From: Lepidurus packardi
Lineage: Eukaryota; Arthropoda; Branchiopoda; Notostraca; Triopsidae
Assembly: GCA_023053545.1 (NCBI GenBank)
Contig: JAKZAN010000194.1
Coordinates: 1-64,000, forward strand
Reading direction: 5' to 3'
Length of the DNA: 64,000 nucleotides
Position numbers and translations under genes: made by a program. The notes beneath the pieces are model-generated. The model saw only the letters and a program-made list of their open reading frames with translations. It was not told the DNA's origin and ran no database searches. Shown in pieces: positions 24,044 through 34,133 of this stretch (its first letter is position 1; the number at the start of each line of letters is the position of its first letter).

Positions 24044-24509
24044 CGAGTAAAAAGGGATTGACTCCGAGAGATATATGATTAGATAATGATAATCTCAGAG
24101 GGGATGTGTTGTTATAGAGGCATTGGATATTTTTTTAGTTTGATTTGTCACGCATGTAGAAATTCAATAAAACTCCCTTTTTCAGATTCCTTCTGCCAGC
24201 CTACTGTTGATGAGTTGGAACTGATTGGCGGGTACGACTTGAGATACTCAGCTCTCAACCTTTGATGCTGTCACAACCTATTTGTTTATCTTACACTCGA
24301 GAGAAAGTTGGTAGCATGCTCCCGACTGCATTCTTAGTGAAATCGCTTCAGGATGCATTTGATAAAAGCACCCCCGAGTTAGAATCGTAAAGAAAGTAAT
24401 TTTTTAATCATAAGTCTTCCGAATTGATTATCTCTATTGATGAGAAGTAGGATTGAATCTGTTGGGTTATACCACCCATAATATAGTTGTTAAGACCCAT
24501 CTTTTTAAC
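24044..24509. promoter_or_regulatory. Divergent intergenic region
   Basis: 466 bp between the minus-strand carboxypeptidase-like gene and the plus-strand disordered gene, so it must contain both promoters. AT-rich; no repeat or recognisable site. Confidence 0.4.
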
Positions 24510-26207
24510 ATGCGCAATCAGGACACAGGCTTCCAATTCCCTCTCCTCCCGCCCACTCCGCCTGCTAATAACCAGTTCCATCCCTCCACGTACGAGTCCG
24601 CCAACAAGCCCCATTTTGGCAATGTGCCCAGTATCCTCGAGGAAGACGACTAAGATAACCTCACCTAGTCCCAGCATTCCTCCATCGAACAAGAGAGGCC
24701 CACTGGTCTTCGCAATCTATCATCCTATCCTTATAATCAATTTCCCTTCAACCTCGGCACGCCCCAAACTCCAGAACTGCCAAAGTCCCCCCTGCCGACG
24801 ACTACATCCCATCGCAGATTCCCGACCGATACACAAACAGAATAGCCCCGTTTCTTCAAAGAGAGACCCCTTGTGTCTATCGACTACTCCTAGATAGGCG
24901 AATCCAACTTCTTTAGCCAGTTTAAATCATTAGACCAGCACCGGGTAATCATACCTGTGGCTCACTACAATGAGCCCGATTACTAGTCACTTAGATTGGT
25001 CGAGAGAACTGCTAAAGAAATTGAACGCATAACGAGCATTCGAGCTGAGCCCAAAATACGGTACCATTCAAAGTACAACCTAGCTGGGCCTGCCGCGAAA
25101 GACTTCGTGTCTTAACCGATGCTTTCCCTATTTAAGAACTCCCCTGAAGAATAAAACATTGTAGATATTGTTGACTAGCTAGGAGTAGACACCAGAAGAG
25201 CCCTGATCCAGAGTAACTCGAGTGTCCCCCCTAAATCAAAACATCAGACAAAAAAGCTTGTCCTGGACATCAAGACTTTGTCCACAGAAACATACATTCA
25301 GACACTTAAATAAAAGGATACGAGCAACATCCTCTCCAGCATCCTTTCGAACTATGGGAGTTTGGGCATTGATGAAGTCATCTCCTTAGCCAACCAGGAC
25401 TATGTTGTTTTGCCCAAACAAACAACGCAGGTGGCATCCATCAACACTTAAAACCCACAGTTTAGTCTCGAGGCCAGCCGTGAAACACCAGTGCAACTCG
25501 ATCGCATCTCGGTTGTTCAGTTGTAGATTGAGAGATAGAAGCGCCGGTGGCCACGAGCCCCTGATTATTTCGAAGTCATGGAAGAAAAGCTGACTTAGTT
25601 ATTCTTAGAAGCCACAAAATAGGAAGGCTTCAGTAGGACGATCGGTGCAGATATCAAGGAGAAGCTGCAGTACACTCTGAGACATATCGAGTAATTCAAG
25701 GGAAGACTTGTAGATGGACACTCTCTAACGGCAGTGCTGCTGTATTTTGTCAAAGAATTGAAGTTTCTGCGGGACGAACTCCAACAGTTTAAGGAGCCTC
25801 CGCAGAAGAATATTATTCATAGACCCGTTAGGAAAATATAGATACCCACGGCATCAAAAACCCCTAGAAAAGCCTCCGAAGACCTCAGCGTCAAAAAGCT
25901 GAACCCGATCAGCCAAAACAAACACGGCCTTACGCCACCGAAAGCTATGAAGAAAGCTCCACAGTTCAGCTATCTGATTAAATCCGAACCTCCAACAGCC
26001 CACAACTACGCAGATAGCAACCAGAAGAACAAACGAGGAAATGAGATAATGATTGTGAGTAACGAGAACGCGAGCGCAGGCAAGAAGTTCGGGTCCTTGA
26101 AGAAGAATGTGTTCAGCAAGAGCAAGAGCAAAGGGAAGCAGGTGGAGAGCCAACATGCGAAGGCAGAGCGGATAAGGACAGAAAATCTATGGATTGGAGA
26201 GTACTGA
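24510..26207 (+). CDS. Large disordered hypothetical protein
   Basis: 565 residues in one frame with more than twenty TAA/TAG codons, one of the densest uses of reassigned codons in the window. The first 150 residues are Pro/Ser/Asn/Phe rich. The middle has helical segments (YFEVMEEKLTELFLEATK, reading TAG as Glu), and the C-terminus is Lys-rich and basic. No known domain. Ends ...ENLWIGEY then TGA. Confidence 0.65.
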
Positions 26208-26383
26208 GTTTTTAGGTCTGATGACATATAGATTCTAAGTAGAATTATTCAATAGGATGTTGTGAAGATAGACTCATTTTGTTGAGAAGGACTTTAATAA
26301 TTCTTGGAAGTCACTCGGCGTAATGATAGGATAGATACTTTAAGAACATTAACAGGTACCACATATTTAATTAATCCCATTCA

Positions 26384-27428
26384 TCAAAAATCCAGGAAGA
26401 AGGCTGCTTCCAGGGGACTCTTCTGCTGTCCCAGCGACTGCCGGTGGCTTTCGAACCTCGACTTCAGGTGCGTGATGCTGTGTTGCAGTTCCTCCAATTC
26501 TTTTCTCATGTTTGTGTATTTCTCCAAGGCCCTCTGCCTATCAACAAAGTCTACACTGGTGTTGCTCGACCGATACGATTCCAGAGGTTTCGAATCTCCC
26601 ATCTTATAAAATGATGGACTTTTGCTCCTTTTGCCGCCCGAGGAAGACACCTCAGCACGACACATTTACTGGCTCTTCTGTGCTAGCACGAGCCTCATGT
26701 TCTCCTTATTGCTGTCTTTATGAAGATCTACTTTGTGAGTGTTTAGGCTCTCTGGCATGAGGGGTCTTTAGCTAAATGGGTGAAACGTCTGGAAAATTAT
26801 GTTTTTATGGGCTATTTTTTTGGAGATAGTAGAGTCTTTTTGTCTGGTGATGGGCGTTGCTTGGAGACTAACAAGCTTCTTTTCGTAGGCCTAGAGTTGT
26901 CTGACGAATCCAGGGTTGGGGCGAATCTGTCGGTTTATAAAATGTGAGTTTTGTGAGGATTTGAATTGGTTTACGTGTGCTCTTCGTTTCCTCGTAAAAA
27001 GATAGGCATCTACGAAATTCTTGCGATATTTCTTCATCAGGAAGGCAATCACAATCGTCGCACTCCGCGAAATTCCTGCTGCACAGTGCACCAGTACGTT
27101 CCCTGTCTTCAAATTCCTCTATATGAACTCGTTCGTCTGATCGAAGCTTTCCGAAAGGTTGTAGCTGTCCCTGTCATCGGCGGCGAGGTACAGGTACTCA
27201 GGTATGTGGGTGTGCGGATGGGATAGTTTGCCTCCTTTGACAACGGAGAGGACTGCAGAAATATTTTTTTCTAGTAAGTACAGGTAGGCATGATGAGATG
27301 AAGGGTATACTTTTAAGGATGTTGATGTCTTTGGCGGTATAGATGTTGGAGAGGAAGAGGCCTCCAGTGCAGAAGGAGCTGGGAGGCAGGATACAACTGA
27401 TTTCTAGAGTTTCTCTGGAAGAGTGCAT
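26384..27428 (-). CDS. Dual-specificity phosphatase with C-terminal coiled coil
   Basis: 318 residues after removing introns 27271-27310 (40 nt) and 26927-26974 (48 nt). The N-terminus (GGLFLSNIYTAKDINILK) and the signature HCAAGISRS with nucleophile Cys and P-loop Arg identify an active-type DUSP; the general acid probably lies in LAADDRDS. After the phosphatase domain (about residues 1-165) comes a 150-residue extension with a short coiled coil. TAG/TAA codons bridge the two parts, so they form one gene. The second intron is a multiple of three and free of TGA, so its retention would insert 16 residues. Confidence 0.86.
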
Positions 27429-27657
27429 TGGAGGAATTTTTAGGGATTTTGAAGTTTCAGCTAAATATGATAATTTCGGTATGCCTTTACTCCCCCATTT
27501 TATATTTTACGGAGCACCCAGGGTGGACAGTGCTTTGCTTCCTTAATTATATTTACTACAACTGCACTTGCCGTGGGCTCTCTGTCTGGCCTCATGCCTA
27601 CATATACAACAATCACTAAAAACTAAATACTCCTACTTTTTGTCTTTTCTGGCTTTC
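27429..27657. promoter_or_regulatory. Promoter interval upstream of the phosphatase gene
   Basis: 229 bp between two minus-strand genes, AT-rich with a TATAAT-like run. No gene. Confidence 0.3.
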
Positions 27658-28275
27658 TCACATGAAATCATCATCCTCATCCGCATTATACTTGTTGCTG
27701 GTTTTCAGCTCCTCCTTTTCCATCAGCTTGTAGTCCAGTCTTTCCTTCTCCAGTCGTCGTGCCTCGTCCTCTAACCTTTTCTTCTGCTCGGCCTCCTTGT
27801 ATTCCTTATGCTTCTCCCTATTCAATTATTGTTCGTGCTTGTGCAATTCCTGCTATAGGTCTAGTTCAAGCCATTCCTCGGTTTTTTAGATTGTCTTGAG
27901 CACCACTCTGTCGCGTGTCACGTCCTTCACCTTCTTTACAAGACTGTCGTTCTTGTACCCTACTGCGCCGACGTCCATATTCACAGTTTTAAGAAGGTTG
28001 CGTGCCGGAGTATAGACAATATCAACCTTATTGCGCTTGGAGCCATCGATGGAGTTTTCCTTGAGGAGCTGGCAGACTTCGTAGATGTTTTTGGGGTCAA
28101 TATTGTCCCAAGTCTCGCCATTCTTGAGGCGGATGTAGACGTGGGCAGAAGAGAGGTCATCGACGTGGAACCAGACATCCTCAACCCAGCTCCACTTGAT
28201 GAGGTTCTCATTTTCGTACTTGTCTTTGCCTTTGTAGACGAGATGTCCGTCAGTCGTCTTGTAGTAAAACACCAT
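27658..28275 (-). CDS. CCDC25/Jlp2-like NFACT-R domain protein
   Basis: 205 residues, single exon, TGA stop, matching the family length of about 208. MVFYYKTTDGHLVYKGKDKY, then WSWVEDVWFHVDDLSSAHVY and VDIVYTPARNLLKT are the conserved blocks of CCDC25 (NFACT-R, former DUF814). A Glu/Lys-rich coiled coil follows and the acidic end DEDDDFM resembles other family members. The domain is shared with the ribosome-quality-control factor NEMF/Rqc2. Its role in protists is not established. Several TAA/TAG codons fall in the coiled coil as Glu. Confidence 0.95.
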
Positions 28276-28419
28276 GAGAAAAAATCCTAGTCTGCTTAAT
28301 TAAATATTTTTAGCTAAATGTTGAATAAAAAACCTAGAGTGCACACGCATCCCGTCTGATCATTTACCGACAACACTCTTTAGATTCGCAGAAGCGTTAT
28401 TAACAGCAGTATCATTTCC

Positions 28420-29298
28420 TCAGAATAGTTCTTCAGAACTGGAGACAGACCATTTTTCAAACTAGTAGAGTTTCTTGGGTTTTTGACTGCTGGACTGATT
28501 GGGTATTTGTTGTTTGGGCTGGGCGGCCAGGATCTGCTAGTTTACTATTGGCATCCCCCGTACCGGCTTCTCAGTGTGGAAGCGAGGCGGTCTGGCTGTT
28601 GCTTTGAGTTTAGATTGTGCTATTTGTATTCTGCTCGAAAATGGATGGTTGTTTTCTCTGGGACTTATGTTCTTCTTTCTGAAAATCACAAGTTCTGCAG
28701 TATCGCTGTCATCGTTATGCCAGTTATTCATCCATATTCTCTCCCTAATCATGAATTTCCTGGTCGGATGCACGCTGCTCACAGTTAGCATGGGGTTGCT
28801 TTTTGTTCGCTGGGTACAGGTCTAGTCGTTTATGTCGCTAGTCTAATTTGTGATTTCGGTCGGCTGAGTCGCAAACCGTTCCTAGTAATCATGTTTTCTT
28901 CGCCTGCTAGTCGTTGATTAGGATTTCTTTTTCTGTGTACTAGTAGGAGGTTGTGCGTACGCAGACTTAGGATTGGTCAGAAAACCGACGTCAGAAAGTA
29001 CATTAAACGATGAATCATGGTCTTTGAAAGAAGCTCTGAACAGACGGTTGAACTTATTGAGGTAGGAATGGTTCCTGAGCAGAGGATGCTAAGGCTCTAG
29101 TGTTTGTTTCTTCTTAAATTTGTAACGTTAGGCGTTTATCCTGAGGACTGGGTTTTGGAGAAGACCTTTGATGTTGGAGCTAGGGTCAGTATCAAAGATG
29201 GGTTTGCTGCCGGAAAAGGACATTTTGGGATTGGAGTGGAAGTTTCTCTTGGTTCTGCTGGAACTGTGGGAAGTTCGGGGGAAGGTTGTCACATGCAT
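28420..29298 (-). CDS. Hypothetical disordered protein
   Basis: 292 residues, single frame, with about twelve TAA/TAG codons. Ser/Thr/Asn/Lys/Arg rich and probably disordered; a short folded-looking part lies at RKFMIRERIWMNNWH. No family recognised. The start ATG (29296-29298) is the best candidate, but the frame remains open upstream. Confidence 0.6.
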
Positions 29299-29465
29299 CG
29301 CGACTGTTTGCTAATACACTCTCGTAGATTAAGTCTATAAATATATCTACCCGTTCTAAACAGCACGACGGATGCAAATCTGCAGGGATTTGAACAACCC
29401 ACGAATAAGTATAAAGCCGTCGATTACTCGTATGCACAGAAAATAAAAAGAATATTGGCGGCATG

Positions 29466-30587
29466 TCACTCCAGGCCTATGTACTTATGCGTGCGTGATT
29501 CCAGCCTGTCTAAGAACTAGATCTCCATCGGTTCCAGAAGGTCTCTATCAGTGTAGTTCACTTCTTCGAAGCGGTTCTCCAGAACCCGGATAGAATCCAC
29601 CAGATCATTGACTTTGGGGTCCAGGACCTTTCTCAAATTCTGGAGCACGTCGCAGATATACTTGTCACACACTCCCACGGTTACTCTCTTCAGGCCCAGA
29701 GTTCTTGCCTCGTACAGAGCGTACAGAACCGCCAAGAGCTGGCCTTCAACCTTGTACTTCTGCCCCAAACTATACTCCATCTTTAGTAGTTCGAGGCCGT
29801 CCTGCACGAATGTGTACACGATCATGCATTTGCCTGGGTTTTGTCGAATCAGACACTGAGCGTTGATGTACGTGGGCTGGCTGAGGTCAATGTCTGAGAC
29901 TAGATCTTCGGTCTGTTGTAAATTTCTGAAGTGTCTCAAGTGAGTGGATAACAAGTACGATTCAGAGGCATCGAGTATCTCTTGTTATACTTTGTCTTAT
30001 GCCATAGACATAGTTGGAATAGCCTTATCTTATATAGAATAGTTTTGTCGGATGTCTTTCTGAGGAACATAGTTCGAAGGCACAGAGGAAGTAAACTTGG
30101 CTGAGGATTGGGAGATGGAGTTTATTGGTTAAGCTTCTACAAATTAATGCTTCAGCTGGCCCTCGATTTTCCTGAGCTCCTCTTCGAGACTGAACTCATT
30201 ACTAGTACTTCGACCCAGTGACTCTTGAATAATAATTTACGCCACAGACACAGGCTTGACAGTAGAGATGCTATCATCCATTGATCGAGTGTTTTTGGGT
30301 GCTTTCTTGGGAGGTTTCTCAGAGTTTTTGTTAGCAGCAGTGACAGCCTTGTCTTTCTTCTTAGTGCTAGTGCTGGTGAGCTGATGCAGCTTGTCGTGCT
30401 TCGAAGTTGATAGTTTGTTGAGGTTCTTTGTGATGAATTGCTGTGCGGCCTCCTCGTTGTCGAATTTCTAGTAAAGGATCGTACGGTCATTGTTGACGAG
30501 CTTCTAGACGGTGACGAGTCGTTTCAAGATCCGTGGTTTGAGTGTCTTATCGACAAGGGAGTAAATGACGAAGAAGGTGGAAGTCAT
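29466..30587 (-). CDS. RNase H1-like protein, degenerate
   Basis: 373 residues, single frame. The N-terminus (FFVIYSLVDKTLKPRILKRL ... YEKFDNEEAAQQFI) resembles the hybrid-binding domain of RNase H1. A Lys/Ser-rich linker follows, then an RNase H-like core. The E of the active site is in KVEGQLLAVLYALYEA and the second Asp in VGVCDKYICDVL. The first catalytic Asp, YTDG in active enzymes, seems replaced (TYINAQ). The final helix carries reassigned Glu codons. RNase H1 degrades RNA in RNA:DNA hybrids; this copy may bind hybrids without cleaving. The family call is moderate. Confidence 0.6.
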
Positions 30588-30775
30588 GATCGGATTGTGA
30601 GTAGTGCGTATGGTCGAGCTGCAAATCACCAATAATAACTTATTTGAAAGTAGTATGCTGTAATTGGCAATGGATATGGCTATATAAATCAGGGGAAGGC
30701 ATACGAATACAATGGATCAGGGTGAATTCAAAAATGAAAGTGATATCACGGAATACAAAGATGGTATCAGGAGCC

Positions 30776-31753
30776 TCAGTTGAAGAAATTATCACTGTTA
30801 AAGTCACCTCCGACGATGTTGCCGTTGCCCTGGACTGCATTTTGGTTACCGGCGCACTGATTGTTGTTGCCACGGAAATTGTTCTTGCTTCCGCTGGCAG
30901 AGTTAGAGTTTCCAGACACTGTATTCAGGTCTCCGTTCAGGAGATTCTTATTTCCCCTGAGCTTGTTTTTGTCGCCCTTGATCTTGTTCAGGTTGCCCTT
31001 CAGGAAGTTCTGGTCTCCGGCAGCGCCGTTTCTGGAACCTTCGAACTGGTTGGCGCTACCTGTAAGCTTGTTTTCATTTCCTCTGACTCTGTTCTTGTCG
31101 CCGTTGATGCCGTTCTTGTCTCCTATGAGCAAGTTGGAGTCACCTTCGACTTGATTGAAGGAGCCTTCCAATTCATTCTGGTTTCCTCGGAGCTTGTTCT
31201 GATTGCCGAAAATTATATTTGAGTTGCCCTTGTTCCGGTTCTTGTTGCCTCTCATCAAGTTTTGGTCGCCTATGATCTCATTGTTGGAACCGATCAACTT
31301 GTTCTTGTTTCCTTTGATGTTGTTTTAACTTCCGTCGAGCCTGTTGTTGCTTCCCACCAAGTTGTTGCTGCTCCCCTGGATGCCATTCGTGCAGCCCTCG
31401 ATCGTGTTTAGGTCACCGATGAGGCGATTGTTGTCGCCTCTCAGTTTGTTCTTGTCACCCCTGGCTTTATTCAGGCTACCCTTGATGGTGTTCTCGCTGC
31501 CTAAGAGCTGGTTGCTGCTGCCATCAATTTTGTTGAGGTCGCCTGCCAGGTCGTTCTCGTTTCCCAAGATCTGGTTCTGGTCTCCGACGAGTTTGTTGTG
31601 GCTACCGAGGAGTTTGTTTTTGTTTCCATCGATTAGATTGCAGTCGCCTTTGAGTTTGTTGAGGTTGCCTTAGACTTGGTTGGAGTCGGCGCAGGAGGCA
31701 GATCCGAAGAGAGATGCGACAGCCAAAGCAGCAAGAGCGAAGTGGTATTTCAT
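30776..31753 (-). CDS. Secreted protein of 42 seven-residue repeats
   Basis: 325 residues. A signal peptide (MKYHFALAALAVASLFGSAS) and a short linker make up the first 28, then exactly 42 consecutive heptapeptides fill residues 29-322, followed by FFN and TGA. Every repeat has Gly at position 1 and Asn at position 4, mostly Asp/Asn/Ser at 2 and usually Leu/Ile/Val/Phe at 6: for example GDKNKLR, GNQNELE, GSFNQVE. There is no insertion or phase slip over 294 residues. Such regular Gly/Asn turns with one inward aliphatic predict a narrow beta-solenoid. Only two Cys occur inside the array. Likely an extracellular or stalk/cyst-wall protein; I do not recognise a family. Confidence 0.9.
30779..31669. 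repeat. 21-bp-period coding repeat array
   Basis: The DNA encoding the heptapeptide array has a strict 21-base period through about 880 bp. The DNA copies are diverged while Gly-1 and Asn-4 codons persist, so selection acts on the protein. Because of this period all other frames are also open over long distances. Confidence 0.85.
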
Positions 31754-32049
31754 GGGAAATGAGAAGAATGACGGATTAATTATTGTAGATCGTGTTTTCT
31801 TCCCCACTGCATTTAAGATGTCCCGAAAAGTTCGATTTAAAGAACATTTTACCTTACGAGCCAAGGTTAGAAGAAATGGATACGTTCTTCACAATTTTTA
31901 TATTTCTAGAAGTTAAACTCTTCAAGATTGAATCAAATGACTAGGAGTAGCTGGCACACTCCAAGCCATGGGACCCACCCTCCGCATTTTGTCTGGCACA
32001 TATCCCTGTTCCAAATTCATTGGATAATAAGGGCTTTTGTTTAGTCCAG
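31754..32049. promoter_or_regulatory. Promoter interval of the heptad-repeat gene
   Basis: 296 bp between two minus-strand genes, immediately upstream of the signal-peptide ATG. No motif recognised. Confidence 0.3.
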
Positions 32050-33386
32050 TCAAAACTATCTACTTGTTCTGGGCAGCATGCTTTCATGGGTTTTTCTGAT
32101 ATTATTTCCATCTTTGGAAAACTTAAACGATCTTTGTAACCTCCTCATAATATCAGGACTAAACCAATCCATCATTCCTCTTCTATTCCAATCCCGTCTC
32201 ATCTGATCCAAGCTACCCATTGCAGGATCCCACATATGTTTCTGTGCTGACTCAGTCCATTCTGTCCACAAACTTTACCATAAAACCTGCTCATACAATC
32301 TCATCTCTTTCAAACTCTTAATACTTGTCCGCCGGCCGATATGTTCCCGTAACCATTGGGGTTGCCACCGAAAACAGCACTGTTGTTCAAACTTGCTGCT
32401 CGGCTGCCTCCCAGAAGTCCACCTGCTATTCCTTGGGCCAATACTCCAGGTATATTTTGGTTCACATATGTCTGACCATAGACAGCAGTATTAATGCCCG
32501 TAGCTACTCCTGTAGTACCTACGTTTGAGTATCTCAACCCATTTGCCACCGGAGTGTTAATCGTGCTGACAGGGTATAATTGATGATTGTGACCAATGGT
32601 GTTTAGGTGACCCACATGACCCACATGACCCACATGACCCACATGACCCACATGACCCACATGACCCATATGACCCACATGACCCACATGACCTATGGCG
32701 CGGGAGTTGTGAAGTCCAGTAAAATGAGCAGTGGAGTGCTCAGGCTTATTTTCAGGATAGTGAATGACTTGCCTGTATTTCGAAAATATAATATTAAAAA
32801 ATGGGGGTTACGTATCGACGGGGATGTATTATATTCTTTCCCAGGCGCGCTCCTGTGGGATGTACTCGACTACCTTGTCGTAGTGCACTCTAGGGATGTA
32901 CTCTGTCTGGTATTCCACTGCATAGTAGTCCTGCACCACTCGCTCTACAGGCACGGTTTCCCATCTTCTGATTTCTTCGTACTCAGTCACTTGCCGAGTA
33001 ATTGGGATCAGCTCAGTCCTCTCCACCATATCATACTCGGTGTGCACTCGCTCAAAAGGCACATACTCAACTCTGCTTTCCGCTGGAATATTGCCTGCTG
33101 TTCCCACTTGGCTTGCGTATACTCCACTTGTTCTTACGCCTCCAACGACTCCATTTGTGTTGAGTGCTGTCGAGGGAATCACCTGGCTTACCGTAGTGGG
33201 GATGAAACTAGGGTTTGAAACGTGGGCATAATTTGCATTAGGTGAAGCGAGACCAAGAAAAGGAGTGGAATGAGTGAAATTTGGAGCAGCAAGACCGACG
33301 AAGTTGGTATGTACGGGGGTCGTAGGGGGGTAAGCAGTGAGTCTGCTGCCAGCGAGAACGGTGTTGGGAAGGTAAGTTTGGGCCAT
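32050..33386 (-). CDS. Alveolin-like pellicle protein with Gly-His-Val array
   Basis: 419 residues after removing introns 32773-32811 (39 nt) and 32287-32324 (38 nt). The centre is a Val/Tyr/Glu/Arg/Pro repeat block (RVEYVPFERVHTEYD, ERTELIPITRQVTEYEE, VEYIPQER) typical of alveolins (IMC1 proteins), which form the epiplasm under the alveoli. The N-terminus is Asn/Thr/Pro rich. After the alveolin block comes a tandem Gly-His-Val/Met run of nine or ten units, then a Gly/Asn-rich part. The last exon encodes a Trp/Met-rich helix. Without the second intron the frame would end at the TGA at 32310, so the last exon depends on splicing. Confidence 0.82.
32606..32693. repeat. 9-bp tandem repeat in the alveolin-like gene
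   Basis: About ten near-identical copies of the unit CCCACATGA (rotated CACATGACC), one copy carrying CATATG. On the minus strand they encode Gly-His-Val (one Met) repeats in frame. The near identity at DNA level suggests recent expansion. Confidence 0.9.
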
Positions 33387-33535
33387 GATGGATGGGTTGT
33401 GTCAATTATTAATAGAGAAAGTGTGAAAGAAAGAGGGGGCGTTTTAAAGAGTAGGAAAGTGATCGAATTTTTGGAGTACTTTATTGGGACCAACAAAAAA
33501 GGACACGGAGGTAGTACTCTTATGCAATCATATCT

Positions 33536-33961
33536 TTCGATAAATATAGGCACATTTTGCTTGATTGATGAATATAACGAATTCCCCAGCAAACCCTGAT
33601 TCCCGAGTATGAGTTATGATAGGATCCTATACTGATAGTACGCATCTTGCCAAAATCCTGGGGGATTCTGTGGAGTATAAGCTGGTAGACAACAAGAGTA
33701 TATTGGTTTCCCCTGCCACCCGTTGAACACAATATAATTCTATGTGAGGACAAATTTATTGTACTGAATATTTGTTCTACCTTTTAAATTGAAGTTTATA
33801 GCTGTTAAACATCCATTGAGGGATAATGACCTGCGATTTCGATAGCTGGGTAACCACCTTTTTGCTGTACTTATTCACGGGCTCGGGGTCTTTGGAGCTG
33901 TACCTCGAAGACTCGCAGGGGTGATTGATCGTTGATTAGCTTCCCAACCTAACTAGCACAT
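33536..33961 (-). CDS. Possible small protein, structure unresolved
   Basis: The 600 bp between the alveolin-like and pseudokinase genes holds a coding-like minus-strand stretch. The clearest part is NGWQGKPIYS followed by LPAYTPQNPPGFWQDAYYQY. With only TGA as stop all three frames are open in parts, so exon joins and both ends are guesses. Candidate introns are 33898-33953 and 33740-33780. I regard a small gene as more likely than not, but not its exact extent. Confidence 0.35.
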
Positions 33962-34133
33962 ATGGACTATAGATAGCAATACCAATATTTCTAACGGTAC
34001 ACAAATCGATGCTGCCGGCAACATACCAGCACCGAACACCATTGCATTGCAACTCAGCTACCAAAATGTGATTACACCCAGACTACTTCAACAATCAGTT
34101 CCAAAGGATTCACCAAAATAAATAAGTTTAGGG

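Noticed and set aside
26384-26758. Separate small coiled-coil gene
   Set aside because: Same frame as the phosphatase with no TGA between; it is the C-terminal extension.
29466-30005. Separate gene starting MAEDKVEQEI
   Set aside because: The frame is continuous with the upstream hybrid-binding-like part; the single long model explains both.
30861-31673. Long plus-strand ORFs (97-192 codons, Leu/Phe/Pro rich)
   Set aside because: Antisense of the 21-bp-period repeat gene; the period keeps all frames open. The minus frame has the signal peptide and perfect heptads.
32050-32304. Separate small gene starting MRLYEQVLW
   Set aside because: Its ATG would lie only 5 bp after the preceding TGA on the same strand; a 38-nt intron joins it in phase to the alveolin-like gene.
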